Source: Geobacter sp. DSM 9736 (GTDB lineage: Bacteria; Desulfobacterota; Desulfuromonadia; Geobacterales; Geobacteraceae). From it: 64,000 nt of DNA. Position 1 is the stretch's first letter, and every line of letters starts with the position of its first letter. Where the stretch lies: NCBI RefSeq assembly GCF_900187405.1, contig NZ_LT896716.1, positions 186,001 to 250,000 of the forward strand, given 5' to 3'. Both the position numbers and the translations under genes were made by a program. The notes beneath the pieces were generated by a model. The model saw only the letters and a program-made list of their open reading frames with translations. It was not told the DNA's origin and made no database searches. Positions 1-12,326 of this stretch are shown in pieces.

Positions 1-1008
1 AGCGATGCACTCAGGAATGTCGCCTCCCTTGCCAAGGAAATCGCTTCGGGGAACCTGACGGTGCAGGTCAAGGAGCGCTCGGAGCAGGATGAACTGATGC
101 AGACGCTGGCGGCAATGGTGGCGCGGCTCGCGGCTGTTGTGGCGGAGGTGAAGCAGGCGGCGGATAACGTTGCATCGGGAAGCCAGGAGCTGTCGTCCAG
201 CTCGGAGATCATGTCCCAGGGGGCAAGCGAGCAGGCCGCCGCCGCGGAGGAGGCTTCCTCTTCCATGGAAGAGATGTCTTCAAACATCAAGCAGAACGCC
301 GACAACGCCCACCAGACGGAGAAGATCGCCATCAAATCCGCGACGGATGCACAGACCGGCGGGCAGGCGGTCCAGGAGACCGTCCATGCCATGAAGCAGA
401 TCGCCGACAAGATTACCATCATAGAAGAGATAGCGCGCCAGACCAATCTTCTGGCCCTGAATGCAGCCATCGAAGCGGCTCGGGCCGGTGAGCACGGGAA
501 GGGATTCGCCGTAGTGGCTTCAGAGGTTCGCAAGCTGGCGGAGCGGAGCCAGGTGGCTGCAAGCGAGATAATCGAGCTTGCCGGAACTTCGGTCGAGGTC
601 GCCGAATCGGCGGGCGGGTTGCTGGCGAGGATCGTGCCGGACATCCAGAAGACGGCCGAGCTAGTGCAGGAGATTAGTGCTGCGAGCCGGGAGCAGGATT
701 CCGGGGCGGACCAGATAAACAGGGCCATTCAGCAGCTCGATCAGGTGATCCAGCAGAATGCGTCCGCTGCCGAAGAGATGGCTTCAACCGCCGAGGAACT
801 CTCATCCCAGGCTGAGCAGCTGCAGGAGGTGATTTCCTTCTTTACGATCAGCGAGCAACTCTCATCAGCGAAAGCTCCTGCCCGGCCCGCCAAGGCTACT
901 GCTCCCGCAAAACAGCAGGTTAAAGCTGCAAAGGCCAAGAAGGCCGTAGGGACCGACCTCAGGCTGGAGGATAATGACTCGCAGGATGGAGAATTTGAAA
1001 AATTCTGA
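1..1008 (+). CDS. Methyl-accepting chemotaxis protein, 3' part only
   Basis: The reading frame is open from the first base, so the gene begins upstream of the window. It is in frame with [18 protein letters not shown], a HAMP-type end, before the conserved signalling domain. The domain carries the hairpin-tip signature [20 protein letters not shown] near nt 440-500, which contacts CheA and CheW. Flanking segments rich in Glu, Gln and Ala match methylation helices. The protein ends EFEKF after a flexible Ala/Lys/Pro linker; the same kind of ending is found on the next two receptors and fits a CheR-tethering pentapeptide. The signalling domain is nearly identical to those at 1155 and 4061, indicating paralogues from local duplication. 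The ligand-binding part is not visible. Confidence 0.93.
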   Translation, partial: SDALRNVASLAKEIASGNLTVQVKERSEQDELMQTLAAMVARLAAVVAEVKQAADNVASGSQELSSSSEIMSQGASEQAAAAEEASSSMEEMSSNIKQNADNAHQTEKIAIKSATDAQTGGQAVQETVHAMKQIADKITIIEEIARQTNLLALNAAIEAARAGEHGKGFAVVASEVRKLAERSQVAASEIIELAGTSVEVAESAGGLLARIVPDIQKTAELVQEISAASREQDSGADQINRAIQQLDQVIQQNASAAEEMASTAEELSSQAEQLQEVISFFTISEQLSSAKAPARPAKATAPAKQQVKAAKAKKAVGTDLRLEDNDSQDGEFEKF

Positions 1009-1049
1009 GATGGCAGGCTGATCATAAAAATACGTTCTATAAAATATTT

Positions 1050-1077
1050 TAAAGTGATTTCCCCGACGCGGCGATGA
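1050..1077 (+). promoter_or_regulatory. Possible sigma-28 (FliA) promoter
   Basis: TAAAGTGA at 1050-1057 and GGCGATGA at 1070-1077 resemble the FliA consensus TAAAGTTT/GCCGATAA at six of eight positions each. The spacer is 12 nt, one longer than usual. It lies about 78 nt upstream of the chemoreceptor start at 1155. Motility-class control would suit the gene. Confidence 0.35.
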
Positions 1078-1154
1078 GGAAGAACATATGAGGATATATG
1101 AATCCTCACCGTGCGCTGTCTATAGCGCCTCACATTATCTGGAGGAGGGGAACA

Positions 1155-3323
1155 ATGAAGTTCAATGACTACCGGATCGGAACAAGACTGGCTATCGGCT
1201 TCGGGGTGGTGCTTCTGCTTTCATGCTCTCTTACAGCCCTAGGCGTAACCGGCATGTCGAAGATCAATGCCAGCCTCGAGCGTATCGTCAATGTGAACTA
1301 CGAAAAAATAAAGCAGGCCAACTATTCCATGACTGCCATAAATGGTCTCGTGACCTCGATACAGCGGATGATGGTGACGACGGACCGTGAGGCGAAACTG
1401 GAGGAGAAGGCGAACATAGACAACATGCGCGGGAGCTACAAGGCGGCCATGGACAAGCTGGAAAAGCTGGAGGTCCAGGAAGAGGGCAAAAGGATGATCG
1501 CCAACGTCAAGAGCGCCCTCGAAGCTGCCAAGAAGGCCAACAATGAGGTAATCGAGCTTTCCCTTGCCGGTAACAATGCGCAGGCTGTCAGCGTCTTCGT
1601 CAAGGAGGCCGCACCGCTGGACAAGAAGATCGAGGAGGCCTTCATCGCCCTGGTGAAGTACAACGAGGGGCGGATGGACCTCCGTCACCAGGAAGCCCTG
1701 AAAACTTACTCCGGCACCCGTACGCTGAATTTCATCATCGCATCTATTTCTCTTCTAATAGGCATCGTTATTTCCTATTTCATCACCCGCAGCATCACCC
1801 GGCCCGTCGGAGCACTGGCCGCCGCAGCAGACCGGATGGCAATCGGCGACGTGAGCGTCGATGTCGCTGTCGAGTCGAAGGACGAAATAGGAAATCTCGC
1901 CCACTCCTTCAAGAACATGGTGGAGAACATCAAGCAGTCTGCCGGGGCGATGGAGCGTATCGCCAAGGGTGACATGACGGTACAGGTAACCGCCAAGTCG
2001 GACAAGGACGTTCTGGCACAGAGCATGACGGCGGTCGTCGCGGCGCTGCAGAGCCTTATCGCCGAGGCGGGGATGCTCACCGAGGCCGCCGTGGCCGGGA
2101 AGCTCGACGTGCGCGGCGACGGGGAGAAATTCAGCGGTGGTTACCGGGAAATAGTTCTCGGCGTGAACAAGACCCTGGACGAGCTTATCCGTCCCCTGCG
2201 CGTTGCAGCCGATTATGTGGACCGGATCAGCAAGGGGGACATTCCCGGAAAAATCACCGACAACTACAATGGCGACTTCAATGCCATCAAGAACAATCTG
2301 AACGATTTAATAGATGCGATGAACAATGTAACGCGGATGGCCCAGGACATAGCGGGAGGCAATCTGCTGGTAGAGGTGCGGGAGCGCTCGGCGCAGGACG
2401 AGCTGATGCGGGCGCTGGCGCAGATGGTTGCAAAGTTGAGCGATGTGGTAGGCGAAGTGAAGGAGGCGGCCGACAACGTTGCATCGGGAAGCGAGCAGCT
2501 CTCTGCCGGGTCGGAGCAGATGTCCCAGGGTGCCAGCGAGCAGGCTGCTGCTGCCGAGGAGGCTTCCTCCTCCATGGAGCAGATGTCCTCCAACATCCGG
2601 CAGAACGCGGACAACGCGCTGCAGACGGAAAAGATCGCGGTAAAGTCTGCCACCGATGCCCAGGAAGGGGGGCAGGCGGTTGCGGAAACGGTTCAGGCGA
2701 TGCGGGATATCGCCGAAAAGATATCCATCATCGAGGAGATCGCCCGGCAGACCAACATGCTTGCGCTGAACGCAGCCATCGAAGCTGCACGGGCAGGTGA
2801 GCACGGAAAGGGCTTTGCCGTGGTGGCTTCCGAGGTACGCAAGCTTGCCGAGCGGAGCCAGGGTGCGGCCGCCGAAATAAGCGAGCTCTCGGCTTCAAGC
2901 GTTGAAGTGGCCGAGCGGGCCGGTGAGCTGCTGGCGAAGATGGTGCCGGACATCCAGAAAACATCGGAGCTTGTCCAGGAGATCAGTGCAGCGAGCCGCG
3001 AACAGGATACGGGCGCGGAGCAGATCAATAAGGCTATCCAGCAGCTGGATCAGGTCATTCAGCAGAACGCCTCGGCCGCCGAGGAGATGGCGTCCACCGC
3101 CGAGGAGCTTTCATCGCAGGCCGAGCAACTGCAGGAGGCCATCGCTTTCTTCAAGACCAGAGACGTCACGACACGGGGGGAGAAAACATCGCGGAAACGG
3201 ACGGTGAAAGCGGCGGCTGCTCCTGTGCAACCTGCCCCTGTTCGGGCAAAGAAGGCCGTCGGCCATGATCTCAAACTGGATGAACTGTCCGACTTTCATG
3301 ACGGGGATTTCGAGAAGTTCTGA
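1155..3323 (+). CDS. Methyl-accepting chemotaxis protein
   Basis: Transmembrane chemoreceptor of 722 residues. The start at 1155 is chosen because GGAGGAGGGG lies just upstream and the first residues, [12 protein letters not shown], lead straight into TM1 (about 10-32). Earlier in-frame codons lack such a ribosome site. A helical periplasmic domain of about 155 residues, like the 4HB family, is followed by TM2 (about 191-212), a HAMP domain and further HAMP-like repeats. The CheA/CheW-binding tip [20 protein letters not shown] lies near 530-550, and the protein ends DGDFEKF. It sits between another receptor and cheW and is probably co-transcribed with cheW. The ligand is unknown. Two distinct stretches after TM2 (about 213-430) suggest a HAMP array rather than one HAMP. 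Confidence 0.95.
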   Translation: MKFNDYRIGTRLAIGFGVVLLLSCSLTALGVTGMSKINASLERIVNVNYEKIKQANYSMTAINGLVTSIQRMMVTTDREAKLEEKANIDNMRGSYKAAMDKLEKLEVQEEGKRMIANVKSALEAAKKANNEVIELSLAGNNAQAVSVFVKEAAPLDKKIEEAFIALVKYNEGRMDLRHQEALKTYSGTRTLNFIIASISLLIGIVISYFITRSITRPVGALAAAADRMAIGDVSVDVAVESKDEIGNLAHSFKNMVENIKQSAGAMERIAKGDMTVQVTAKSDKDVLAQSMTAVVAALQSLIAEAGMLTEAAVAGKLDVRGDGEKFSGGYREIVLGVNKTLDELIRPLRVAADYVDRISKGDIPGKITDNYNGDFNAIKNNLNDLIDAMNNVTRMAQDIAGGNLLVEVRERSAQDELMRALAQMVAKLSDVVGEVKEAADNVASGSEQLSAGSEQMSQGASEQAAAAEEASSSMEQMSSNIRQNADNALQTEKIAVKSATDAQEGGQAVAETVQAMRDIAEKISIIEEIARQTNMLALNAAIEAARAGEHGKGFAVVASEVRKLAERSQGAAAEISELSASSVEVAERAGELLAKMVPDIQKTSELVQEISAASREQDTGAEQINKAIQQLDQVIQQNASAAEEMASTAEELSSQAEQLQEAIAFFKTRDVTTRGEKTSRKRTVKAAAAPVQPAPVRAKKAVGHDLKLDELSDFHDGDFEKF

Positions 3324-3345
3324 TCAGTATAACTGGGGGTGAAGC

Positions 3346-3855
3346 ATGAACGAAGAAGCATCGGAAACGAATTGCCAGTACCTGACCTTCCTTCTGGATG
3401 GGGAGATATTCGCACTCGATATTTCGCAGGTGCGGGAGGTGCTGGATTTCTCTGCTGTGACCAAGGTACCTCAGACGCCCGATTTCATGCGCGGGGTGAT
3501 CAATCTGCGGGGGAACGTGGTGCCGGTGGTGGACATGCGGCTGAAGTTCGGGATGGAAACCGCCGAGCGCACTGTCAATACCTGTATTATCATCGTCGAG
3601 GTGGCGGTGGACGGGGAAACGACGATCCTCGGCGCAATGGCCGATTCGGTCCAGGAAGTGCTCGAGCTCGAGTCGGCGCAGATAGAGCCGCCCCCCAGAA
3701 TCGGAACGAGGCTCAACACCGAGTTCCTGCGGGGTATGGGAAAGAAGGAGGATCGCTTTGTGATGATCCTCGACATCGACAAGGTTTTCTCCTCTGAAGA
3801 TCTCGCCTCGGCGGGAATAGTTCCGGATGGCACGGAGGAGGCTGTGAACGGATAA
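3346..3855 (+). CDS. cheW: Chemotaxis coupling protein CheW
   Basis: CheW scaffold of 169 residues linking receptors to the CheA kinase in the cytoplasmic signalling array. Typical CheW features are visible: CQYLTFLLDGEIFALDI at the N-terminus, a VREV motif, and MRGVINLRGNVVPVVDMR near residues 45-62, the segment that contacts receptor and kinase. The start follows GGGGGTGAAGC, 22 nt after the preceding receptor gene, so the two are likely one operon. No CheA or CheY is seen in the window, so these partners must be encoded elsewhere, perhaps upstream. An intrinsic terminator follows. Confidence 0.96.
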   Translation: MNEEASETNCQYLTFLLDGEIFALDISQVREVLDFSAVTKVPQTPDFMRGVINLRGNVVPVVDMRLKFGMETAERTVNTCIIIVEVAVDGETTILGAMADSVQEVLELESAQIEPPPRIGTRLNTEFLRGMGKKEDRFVMILDIDKVFSSEDLASAGIVPDGTEEAVNG

Positions 3856-3877
3856 CGGTTCATGACAGGCATGGAAA

Positions 3878-3921
3878 GAAGCGGGGCAGTCTGCCGTCAC
3901 GGGGGCTGCCCCGCTTCTTTT
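3878..3921 (+). terminator. Intrinsic terminator after cheW
   Basis: Perfect 12-bp stem GAAGCGGGGCAG / CTGCCCCGCTTC (3878-3889 with 3906-3917) followed by TTTT. It separates the mcp-cheW unit from the next receptor, which has its own promoter-like sequence. Confidence 0.85.
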
Positions 3922-3965
3922 CGCGCGTTTCTACGGATACACATTTCGCATCAGGAAAATCGTAA

Positions 3966-3992
3966 TCAAGTTGTGAAAATCCGGGACGATAC
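3966..3992 (+). promoter_or_regulatory. Probable sigma-28 (FliA) promoter
   Basis: TCAAGTTG, an 11-nt spacer, then GACGATAC match the FliA elements TAAAGTTT-N11-GCCGATAA at 12 of 16 positions with exactly the usual spacing. It lies between the terminator after cheW and the receptor gene at 4061, where a promoter is expected. Confidence 0.5.
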
Positions 3993-4060
3993 GCTACATG
4001 AACAATAGCGTTACAGCACTAGCCAGAGCTGTGATGGAAAAAGGGTCAGGGGGATACGAC

Positions 4061-6151
4061 ATGAGGCTTCTGAAAGACATGAAGATCGGCGCGAAGATAT
4101 TCGGACTGGTGCTGGTGATGCTTGCATTGATGGCGGTATTGGCAGGATTTTCGGTCAAGGCTTTGAACAGCATCGGGATGGAGATCAAGGAAATCGCCGA
4201 AGAGGACATAGCCGTATCCAAGGCGGTGACGGAAGTCGGGGTCCTGCAACTGGGGCAGATGGTGCTCTTTGAAAAGGCGCTGAGACTGGGGGCGGTTGGG
4301 GACCGGGAAGGGGTGAGGCGGGTGGAGGAGGAATTCGCCAAGCTCGCACAGGGCGCGGATGCGGAGATAGCCAAGGCTGAGAAGGTGGCTGCCGCAGCCG
4401 CCAGAGCTGCATCAAACCCCGTAAAGCAGAAGGAGTTCCAGGAACATCTGGAGAAACTCAAGGTCCTCGAAAAGGAGCATGGCGATTTCGACCATCACGC
4501 GATTCAGGTGATGGATCTGCTGAAAGAGGGGAGAAACGGCGCTGCCGCCGGTCTTTCCGGGAAGGTCGAGCAGGAGGGTGAGCATCTTGATCATTCTATA
4601 GAGGCTTTCCTGAAAAAGGTCGAGCAGGGCACCGATGAGTCGATAAAGACAGCGGAGCAGGACGAGCAGAACGCGGTGAAGATGATGGCGGGCGTCGCCG
4701 TGGTAGCGCTGCTTCTCGGGGTGCTTGTCGCCATTCTGGTAATCCGTAGCATTACGAGGCCTGCCCGGACAATACTCCAGGTTGCCACCGGCATCGCAGC
4801 CGGAAAGCTGGATGATGAAATAGACATCCATCAGAAGGACGAGATGGGGCAAATGGCGGATGCCTTCCGCAGCATGCAGGGCACCATCCGCAACTTCGCG
4901 GGAGAGACGGGACGTCTCATAGAGGCCACGAAGGAGGGAAAGCTCGACACCAGGGGCGATGTCTCGTCGTTTCAGGGGGGATGGGGAGATCTCGTTAAGG
5001 GGGTCAACGATCTTATCGACGCGTTCGTCTTACCCATCCGGGTAACGTCCGACTATGTCTCCAGGATAAGCGTCGGCGATATTCCGCAACCTATAACGGA
5101 GAACTACAGGGGTGATTTCAACGACATAAAGAACAGCGTCAATTCACTCATCGAATCCACGCAGTCGATGACTTCCCTTGCCAAGGATATTGCCGGTGGG
5201 AACCTTATGGTTTCGGTTAGGGAGCGTTCGGCAAAGGACGAGCTGATGCAGGCACTGGCGTTCATGGTGAAGAAGCTGAACGAAGTGGTGACCGAGGTGA
5301 AATCGGCGGCCGACAATGTGGCTGCGGGGAGTCAGGAGCTATCTTCAGGTTCGGAGGAGATGTCCCAGGGGGCCAGCGAGCAGGCCGCCGCTGCCGAAGA
5401 GGCATCCTCCTCGATGGAGCAGATGTCTTCCAACATCCGTCAGAATGCGGACAATGCCATCCAGACCGAAAGGATCGCCCTCAAATCTGCCGGCGACGCC
5501 AAAGAGGGAGGAGAGGCGGTCGCGAAAACGGTGCATGCCATGAAGGAGATCGCGGGCAGGATTTCCATCATCGAGGAGATCGCCCGCCAGACGAACCTTC
5601 TGGCGCTCAACGCGGCCATAGAGGCGGCACGGGCCGGGGAGCACGGAAAAGGCTTTGCCGTAGTGGCTTCCGAGGTGCGGAAGCTTGCCGAGCGCAGCCA
5701 GAAAGCTGCGGCGGAAATCAACGAAATGTCCGCCTCCAGCGTGGAAGTGGCCGAGCGGGCAGGGGAACTGCTCGATCAGCTCGTGCCGAGCATACAGAAA
5801 ACCGCCGAACTGGTGCAGGAGATCAGCGCCGCTAGCAAGGAGCAGGATTCCGGTGCGGAGCAGATAAACAAGGCGATCCAGCAACTCGATCAGGTAATCC
5901 AGCAGAATGCCTCCGCTTCCGAAGAGATGGCCTCCACAGCGGAAGAGCTCGCCTCCCAGGCCGAGCAGCTTCAGAGCACCATTGCTTTTTTCAGGGTCGA
6001 AGAGGGTATCAGGGCCGAGAGGCGATCCTCTCCGAAGAAGCCTGTGGAGAAGACCGTGAAGAAGCCGGTGGTGGAGAAGAAGGTGGTCGGGCATGACCTC
6101 GATCTCGGCGAGAGGCAGGACTCGGTAGATTCCGACTTCGAGAAGTTCTGA
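4061..6151 (+). CDS. Methyl-accepting chemotaxis protein
   Basis: Chemoreceptor of 696 residues. The start at 4061 is preferred over in-frame codons further upstream because AAGGGTCAGGGGG precedes it and [14 protein letters not shown] leads into TM1 (about 10-32). The periplasmic region (about 33-200) is helical, Glu/Lys/Ala-rich and resembles 4HB domains; TM2 spans about 206-228. HAMP and HAMP-like segments follow, then the signalling hairpin with [20 protein letters not shown] near 509-528. The C-terminus is DSDFEKF. Its signalling half is nearly the same as the receptors at 1 and 1155, while the sensory half differs, so the three probably feed one pathway with different inputs. The next gene is cheR. 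Confidence 0.95.
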   Translation: MRLLKDMKIGAKIFGLVLVMLALMAVLAGFSVKALNSIGMEIKEIAEEDIAVSKAVTEVGVLQLGQMVLFEKALRLGAVGDREGVRRVEEEFAKLAQGADAEIAKAEKVAAAAARAASNPVKQKEFQEHLEKLKVLEKEHGDFDHHAIQVMDLLKEGRNGAAAGLSGKVEQEGEHLDHSIEAFLKKVEQGTDESIKTAEQDEQNAVKMMAGVAVVALLLGVLVAILVIRSITRPARTILQVATGIAAGKLDDEIDIHQKDEMGQMADAFRSMQGTIRNFAGETGRLIEATKEGKLDTRGDVSSFQGGWGDLVKGVNDLIDAFVLPIRVTSDYVSRISVGDIPQPITENYRGDFNDIKNSVNSLIESTQSMTSLAKDIAGGNLMVSVRERSAKDELMQALAFMVKKLNEVVTEVKSAADNVAAGSQELSSGSEEMSQGASEQAAAAEEASSSMEQMSSNIRQNADNAIQTERIALKSAGDAKEGGEAVAKTVHAMKEIAGRISIIEEIARQTNLLALNAAIEAARAGEHGKGFAVVASEVRKLAERSQKAAAEINEMSASSVEVAERAGELLDQLVPSIQKTAELVQEISAASKEQDSGAEQINKAIQQLDQVIQQNASASEEMASTAEELASQAEQLQSTIAFFRVEEGIRAERRSSPKKPVEKTVKKPVVEKKVVGHDLDLGERQDSVDSDFEKF

Positions 6152-6230
6152 TACGGACGGCACGGAGCGCGGCTAAATCCCCCCCGATTCGTGCCGATAT
6201 GAGAAAAAACACACGGCTTAGGAGTGACCC

Positions 6231-7094
6231 ATGTCGGAATCCCTCGCCCGCCAGGATGGCAGCATCACCCTTACGCGGGACGACTTTTCAAGGTTGAGCG
6301 AATTCATCTACAAGGAGTGCGGCATCAAGATGCCTCCGGCGAAGAAGACGATGCTCGAAGCGCGTTTGCAGAAGCGGCTGCGGGTGCTCGGGATGCCCAC
6401 TTTCAAGAAGTACTGCGATTACCTGTTCAGCAGTGAAGGAATGCAGCAGGAACTCGTGCAGATGATCGATCTCGTAACCACCAACAAGACCGATTTCTTC
6501 CGTGAACCTGATCATTTCGATTACCTTACTAACCATGTCCTTCCGAAGTGGATGGAGGAGCGTGGCGGGAACGGCAGGCGGCTCATGATCTGGAGCGCCG
6601 GCTGTTCCACTGGGGAGGAGCCGTACACCCTCGCCATGGTGCTGGAGGAGTTTGCCGAGAACTGGCCCGGCTTCAGCTACCAGTTGCTGGCAACGGACAT
6701 CTCTACCCGTGTCCTTGAAAAGGCGAAAACTGCGATCTATGACGAAGAGAGGGTAATTCCCGTTCCGATGCCCCTAAAACGTAAGTATCTCCTCCGCAGC
6801 AAGGACAGGGCTGCGGGCTTGGTGCGAATTGTCCCGGAGCTGAGGAGCAAGGTAAGTTTCCGCAGGCTCAATTTCATGGACAGCAGCTTCGGAATCAGGG
6901 AGCACATCGATATTATCTTCTGCCGAAACGTCATTATCTACTTTGACCGGCCAACGCAGAAAAACCTCCTCTCCCGGTTCATCGATCAGATGCACCCCGG
7001 AGGGTACCTGTTCATGGGGCACTCTGAGACGCTGAACGGGCTCGATCTCCCACTGCTCGCAGTGCATCCGACCGTGTACCGGAAACCGATATGA
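6231..7094 (+). CDS. cheR: Chemotaxis protein methyltransferase CheR
   Basis: SAM-dependent glutamate methyltransferase of 287 residues that methylates receptor signalling helices for adaptation. Recognisable motifs are the N-terminal helical domain, TNKTDFFREPDHF near residue 87, SAGCSTGEEPYTLAM (SAM-binding loop) near 124, and FCRNVIIYFD near 227. It begins at an ATG after TAGGAG and its stop overlaps the cheD start by four bases (ATGA), indicating translational coupling. The neighbouring receptors end in [DE]FEKF, which could be the docking peptide for this enzyme. Substrates are inferred to be the local receptors. Confidence 0.97.
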   Translation: MSESLARQDGSITLTRDDFSRLSEFIYKECGIKMPPAKKTMLEARLQKRLRVLGMPTFKKYCDYLFSSEGMQQELVQMIDLVTTNKTDFFREPDHFDYLTNHVLPKWMEERGGNGRRLMIWSAGCSTGEEPYTLAMVLEEFAENWPGFSYQLLATDISTRVLEKAKTAIYDEERVIPVPMPLKRKYLLRSKDRAAGLVRIVPELRSKVSFRRLNFMDSSFGIREHIDIIFCRNVIIYFDRPTQKNLLSRFIDQMHPGGYLFMGHSETLNGLDLPLLAVHPTVYRKPI

Positions 7095-7612
7095 GTTCTT
7101 CGGGCGAGGAGGAGATTCCGCAGTTTTATCTGAAGCCGGGGGAGATGTATCTCGGAGAGAGTCCCGCGGTCGTTTCGACGCTCCTCGGTTCCTGCGTGTC
7201 GGTGGTGATGTACAGCCGCCGGCGGAAGATCGGCGCGATAAGCCACTCGCTCCTGCCCGTCAACAGGGGAAAGGGAGCGTGCACCTGCACCGACCGATGC
7301 ACGGAAGGGTTCAGGTATGTCGAATGCTCCATCCACCGGATGCTCAAGAGTTTCCTTAGCTGCAATATCCCCCGGGGTGAGATAGAGGTAAAGGTATTCG
7401 GCGGCTCCGACATGTTCACCTTCGACACGCAGTCCGCGACTGTCGGAAGGCAGAACATCGATACCGCCATGCGCATCCTTGAGGCGGAGAATCTTCAGGT
7501 TCACGTCTCAGACGTGGGGGGGCAGAGGGGACGGAAGCTCTTTTTCTATACCCACACCGGAGAGGTGCTCCTGAAGAGGTTGAACGACAAGGAGAGTCTC
7601 GATTGCCGGTGA
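7091..7612 (+). CDS. cheD: Chemoreceptor glutamine deamidase CheD
   Basis: CheD family, 173 residues. It deamidates specific receptor glutamines to methylatable glutamates and in other bacteria also interacts with CheC. The catalytic Cys lies in [10 protein letters not shown] (about Cys35) and the His in ISHSLLP (about His52), as in the family. The N-terminus overlaps cheR by 4 bp and the C-terminus runs a few bases into the region upstream of cheB. No cheC is seen nearby. An internal Cys-rich stretch (CTCTDRC, about residues 63-69) is less usual. Confidence 0.96.
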   Translation: MSSSGEEEIPQFYLKPGEMYLGESPAVVSTLLGSCVSVVMYSRRRKIGAISHSLLPVNRGKGACTCTDRCTEGFRYVECSIHRMLKSFLSCNIPRGEIEVKVFGGSDMFTFDTQSATVGRQNIDTAMRILEAENLQVHVSDVGGQRGRKLFFYTHTGEVLLKRLNDKESLDCR

Positions 7613-7644
7613 TTTGCCGGAATGCCGGTCAAGGAGAAGCGAAT

Positions 7645-8712
7645 TTGCCGCAAAAAGTCCGTGTGCTAATAGTTGATGATTCGGCGGTCGTGCGCCAGAC
7701 CATGGCGGACATTCTGGCTTCTGATCCTCATATCGAGGTGATGGGAACCGCCACGGATCCTTTCGTTGCCGCGGAGCGGATACGGCACGAGGTTCCCGAC
7801 GTTATAACTCTGGACGTCGAGATGCCCCGCATGGACGGGCTGACGTTCCTCCAGAAGATCATGAGCCAGCACCCGATTCCGGTGGTGATGTGTTCGAGCC
7901 TTGCCGACGGGGGGTCTGAAACGGCGCTGAAGGCGCTGGAATACGGGGCGGTGGAGATCATTCAGAAGCCGAAACTGGGAACCAAGCAGTTTCTGGAAGA
8001 ATCCAGGGTCCGTATCTGCGATACGATCAAGGCGGCAGCCCATGCACGCATCAGGAGGATCTCAGCCCGAAGCCACCAGGTGCAGCCCAAGCTGACGGCG
8101 GACGTCATCATGCCCAAAGCCACCAACAAGGCGATGATCCAGACCACCGAAAAAGTGGTGGTGGTAGGCGCCTCCACCGGCGGCACAGAAGCGCTGCGGG
8201 TATTTCTCGAATCATTTCCTGCAGATTCTCCCGGGATCGTCATAGTGCAGCACATGCCGGAAGGGTTCACCCGCGCCTTCTCGGAACGGCTAAACGGCCT
8301 GTGCCGAATCACCGTCAAGGAAGCCGAGGATAACGACACCGTGGTTCGAGGCAGGGCGCTCATTGCTCCCGGCAACCACCACCTGCTTCTCAAGAGGAGC
8401 GGCGCCCGTTACTATGTCGAGGTAAAGGACGGCCCGCTGGTCTGCCGTCACCGCCCCTCGGTGGACGTCCTTTTTCGATCCGCTGCGCGTTATGCGGGGA
8501 AAAACGCTGTCGGGGTCATCATGACCGGAATGGGGGACGACGGTGCTCGCGGGATGAAGGAGATGAAGGAGGCAGGCGCATCGACCATCGCCCAGGATGA
8601 GGCGACCTCCATCGTTTTCGGTATGCCTCATGAAGCCATCAAGCTGGGTGGTGTCGACCTCGTTCGACCGCTGAAGGCTATCCCGGCGGAAGTTCTCAAG
8701 TTCTGCTCCTGA
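7645..8712 (+). CDS. cheB: Chemotaxis response regulator / protein-glutamate methylesterase CheB
   Basis: Two-domain adaptation enzyme of 355 residues with an N-terminal receiver and a C-terminal methylesterase that removes receptor methyl esters. The receiver has VDDSAVVRQ and [10 protein letters not shown] (phosphoacceptor about Asp57). The esterase shows the family triad: Ser in [10 protein letters not shown] (about 177), His in QHMPEGFTR (about 203) and Asp in [10 protein letters not shown] (about 296). A TTG start at 7645 is chosen because AAGGAG lies 8 nt upstream and [11 protein letters not shown] follows at once. A TTG at 7603, overlapping cheD, is the alternative. Last gene of the chemotaxis block; no strong terminator is seen after it. 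Confidence 0.96.
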   Translation: MPQKVRVLIVDDSAVVRQTMADILASDPHIEVMGTATDPFVAAERIRHEVPDVITLDVEMPRMDGLTFLQKIMSQHPIPVVMCSSLADGGSETALKALEYGAVEIIQKPKLGTKQFLEESRVRICDTIKAAAHARIRRISARSHQVQPKLTADVIMPKATNKAMIQTTEKVVVVGASTGGTEALRVFLESFPADSPGIVIVQHMPEGFTRAFSERLNGLCRITVKEAEDNDTVVRGRALIAPGNHHLLLKRSGARYYVEVKDGPLVCRHRPSVDVLFRSAARYAGKNAVGVIMTGMGDDGARGMKEMKEAGASTIAQDEATSIVFGMPHEAIKLGGVDLVRPLKAIPAEVLKFCS

Positions 8713-8844
8713 TCCCCCTTTCCCCTTCCGGTTACCGGCAGCCTCCCAGGATTCCTGCCTTGACACGTCCTTTCCTTTTGATGTAACTTCATACGTCCCG
8801 CCGCTGCAAGGGACATACTTCAACCAGTCGAGCCCTTGTTTTCC

Positions 8845-9606
8845 ATGAAGATAACTGCGGTAATCCCTGCCAGATTCGCTTCCACCCGTTTCCCAGGAAA
8901 AGCTCTCGCCGACATCATGGGAAAGCCAATGGTCCAGCACGTCTACGAGCGCACGGCACGGGCATCCCTAATTTCCGATGTCGTCGTCGCCACTGATGAT
9001 AAACGTATCGCGGATGCCGTCCGGGCATTCGGCGGTCGGGTGGAAATGACGTCGCCGGACCACGAGACCGGGACCGACCGGCTAGCGGAGGTTGCCGGGC
9101 ACCTCTCCTCGGACATTGTCGTAAATGTCCAGGGTGACGAACCTCTCATCGAGCCGGGCATGATCGATGAGGCCGTCATGCCCCTCACCCTAGATCCTGG
9201 GATTGTGATGGGGACGCTCAAGTCCCGCATCAGGACACTCCACGATTTTCTGAGCCCCAATGTGGTGAAGGTTGTGACTGACGCGGAGGGATTCGCTCTC
9301 TACTTCTCCCGTTCGCCGCTGCCGAATTTCCGCGATAAGTGGAACGATCTGAAGGACGAGGCCTTCGCCTCCGGCAAGCTCCTCTGCTACAAGCATGTGG
9401 GACTCTATGTGTACCGCCGGGAGTTTCTCCTGAAGTACGCACAGATGCCGCCTACTTTTCTGGAGATGGCGGAAAAGCTGGAACAGTTGAGGGTTCTCGA
9501 ATCCGGATACCGCATAAAGGTTGTGGAAACCCTGCACGAATCGGTGGGAGTCGATGTTCCCAATGATCTGGAAAAGGTGCTGGAGAGACTGAACAGCAGC
9601 AAGTAA
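8845..9606 (+). CDS. kdsB: 3-deoxy-manno-octulosonate cytidylyltransferase (CMP-KDO synthetase)
   Basis: KdsB, 253 residues, activates KDO with CTP to CMP-KDO for lipid A-KDO assembly in the cytoplasm. Signatures are [15 protein letters not shown] at the N-terminus (nucleotide-binding loop), [17 protein letters not shown], and [13 protein letters not shown]. The ATG at 8845 is used rather than a TTG nine bases earlier because [10 protein letters not shown] is the family N-terminus. It leads a run with pyrG (supplies CTP), kdsA, kdsD and kdsC, so the complete route from ribulose-5-phosphate to CMP-KDO is encoded within 5 kb. Confidence 0.97.
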   Translation: MKITAVIPARFASTRFPGKALADIMGKPMVQHVYERTARASLISDVVVATDDKRIADAVRAFGGRVEMTSPDHETGTDRLAEVAGHLSSDIVVNVQGDEPLIEPGMIDEAVMPLTLDPGIVMGTLKSRIRTLHDFLSPNVVKVVTDAEGFALYFSRSPLPNFRDKWNDLKDEAFASGKLLCYKHVGLYVYRREFLLKYAQMPPTFLEMAEKLEQLRVLESGYRIKVVETLHESVGVDVPNDLEKVLERLNSSK

Positions 9607-9616
9607 AGATATAACG

Positions 9617-11301
<1,685 letters not shown>

Positions 11302-11310
11302 GGAACTGTC

Positions 11311-12129
11311 ATGGTCAAGGAAATCACCATCGGAAAGGTCAGAATCGGGGGGGGGCGGCCGCTCATGCTCGTCGCCGGCCCATGCGTCATCGAGAACGAG
11401 GCGGCTACGCTGCGCTGCGCCGAGCGGCTCATGACGATCTGCAACGGGGTGTCTATCCCCCTCATCTTCAAATCCTCCTACGACAAGGCTAACCGGACCT
11501 CCGTTACCGCATTCCGCGGCCCGGGGATGAAGGAAGGGCTGCGGATACTCGAAAAGGTGAAACAGTCCCTCGGGGTGCCGGTCCTTTCCGATATCCACTC
11601 TATCGAGCAGGTGCAGCCGGCTGCCGAGGTGCTAGATGTCATGCAGATCCCTGCGTTCCTCTGCCGTCAGACCGATCTTCTCGTGGCGGCGGCAAATACC
11701 GGGCGGGTGATCAATGTCAAGAAGGGGCAATTTCTCGCCCCATGGGACATGGAAAACGTCGTAGGTAAGCTGGTGGGTTCCGGTAACGACAATGTGATCC
11801 TTACCGAGCGTGGAGTCTCCTTCGGTTACAACAACCTTGTGACCGACATGCGGAGTCTTCCGATCATGCGCAGCTTCGGCTACCCGGTGATATTCGACGC
11901 CACCCACAGCGTGCAGCTTCCCGGTGGAAAAGGTACTTCCTCCGGCGGCCAGCGCGAGTTCGTGGAGTACCTTTCACGGGCAGCGGTTGCCACCGGCATT
12001 GATGGAATCTTCATGGAGGTTCATGAGGAGCCGGACAAGGCCCTCTGCGACGGGCCGAACTCTGTCAAGCTCGATGACCTGCCGGCGCTGCTCAAGAAGC
12101 TGAAGGCGATAGACGCAATTGTCAAATGA
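11311..12129 (+). CDS. kdsA: 3-deoxy-8-phosphooctulonate synthase
   Basis: KdsA, 272 residues, condenses phosphoenolpyruvate with arabinose-5-phosphate to KDO-8-phosphate. Family motifs are [11 protein letters not shown] near the N-terminus, [51 protein letters not shown] and [12 protein letters not shown]. It begins nine bases after pyrG and so is coupled to it. Eight bases after the stop comes a 120-bp repeat element with strong internal hairpins, which may mark the transcript end or divide the kds genes into two units. Confidence 0.98.
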   Translation: MVKEITIGKVRIGGGRPLMLVAGPCVIENEAATLRCAERLMTICNGVSIPLIFKSSYDKANRTSVTAFRGPGMKEGLRILEKVKQSLGVPVLSDIHSIEQVQPAAEVLDVMQIPAFLCRQTDLLVAAANTGRVINVKKGQFLAPWDMENVVGKLVGSGNDNVILTERGVSFGYNNLVTDMRSLPIMRSFGYPVIFDATHSVQLPGGKGTSSGGQREFVEYLSRAAVATGIDGIFMEVHEEPDKALCDGPNSVKLDDLPALLKKLKAIDAIVK

Positions 12130-12137
12130 CCTTCCGG

Positions 12138-12258
12138 AGGCTGTTGAAAAACAGCCATCTCTCCGCCGTCCTCGAAAGCCGCCTTGTGCGGCGTAGCGCG
12201 GCTACGCCTCCGTGGGACTTTCTGCGGGTGCGACGATCTGACTATTTTTGAACAACCT
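12138..12258 (+). repeat. 120-bp repeat element, copy 1 (nested inverted repeats)
   Basis: Near-identical to 28650-28771. The ends are imperfect inverted repeats (AGGCTGTTGAAAAACAG at the left; TATTTTTGAACAACCT at the right). Inside are GCCGC-CTTGT-GCGGC and GCGTAGC-GCG-GCTACGC hairpins. No coding potential beyond a short spurious frame. It resembles a MITE or palindromic intergenic repeat and follows kdsA in the same orientation as copy 2 follows uvrA. No target duplication is obvious. Confidence 0.85.
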
Positions 12259-12326
12259 GAGATGTTCAATGATCTTCTATGCTAAATCTCTGCAGTTGAA
12301 CACAGAACTCAAAAGACGGAGCAGTT

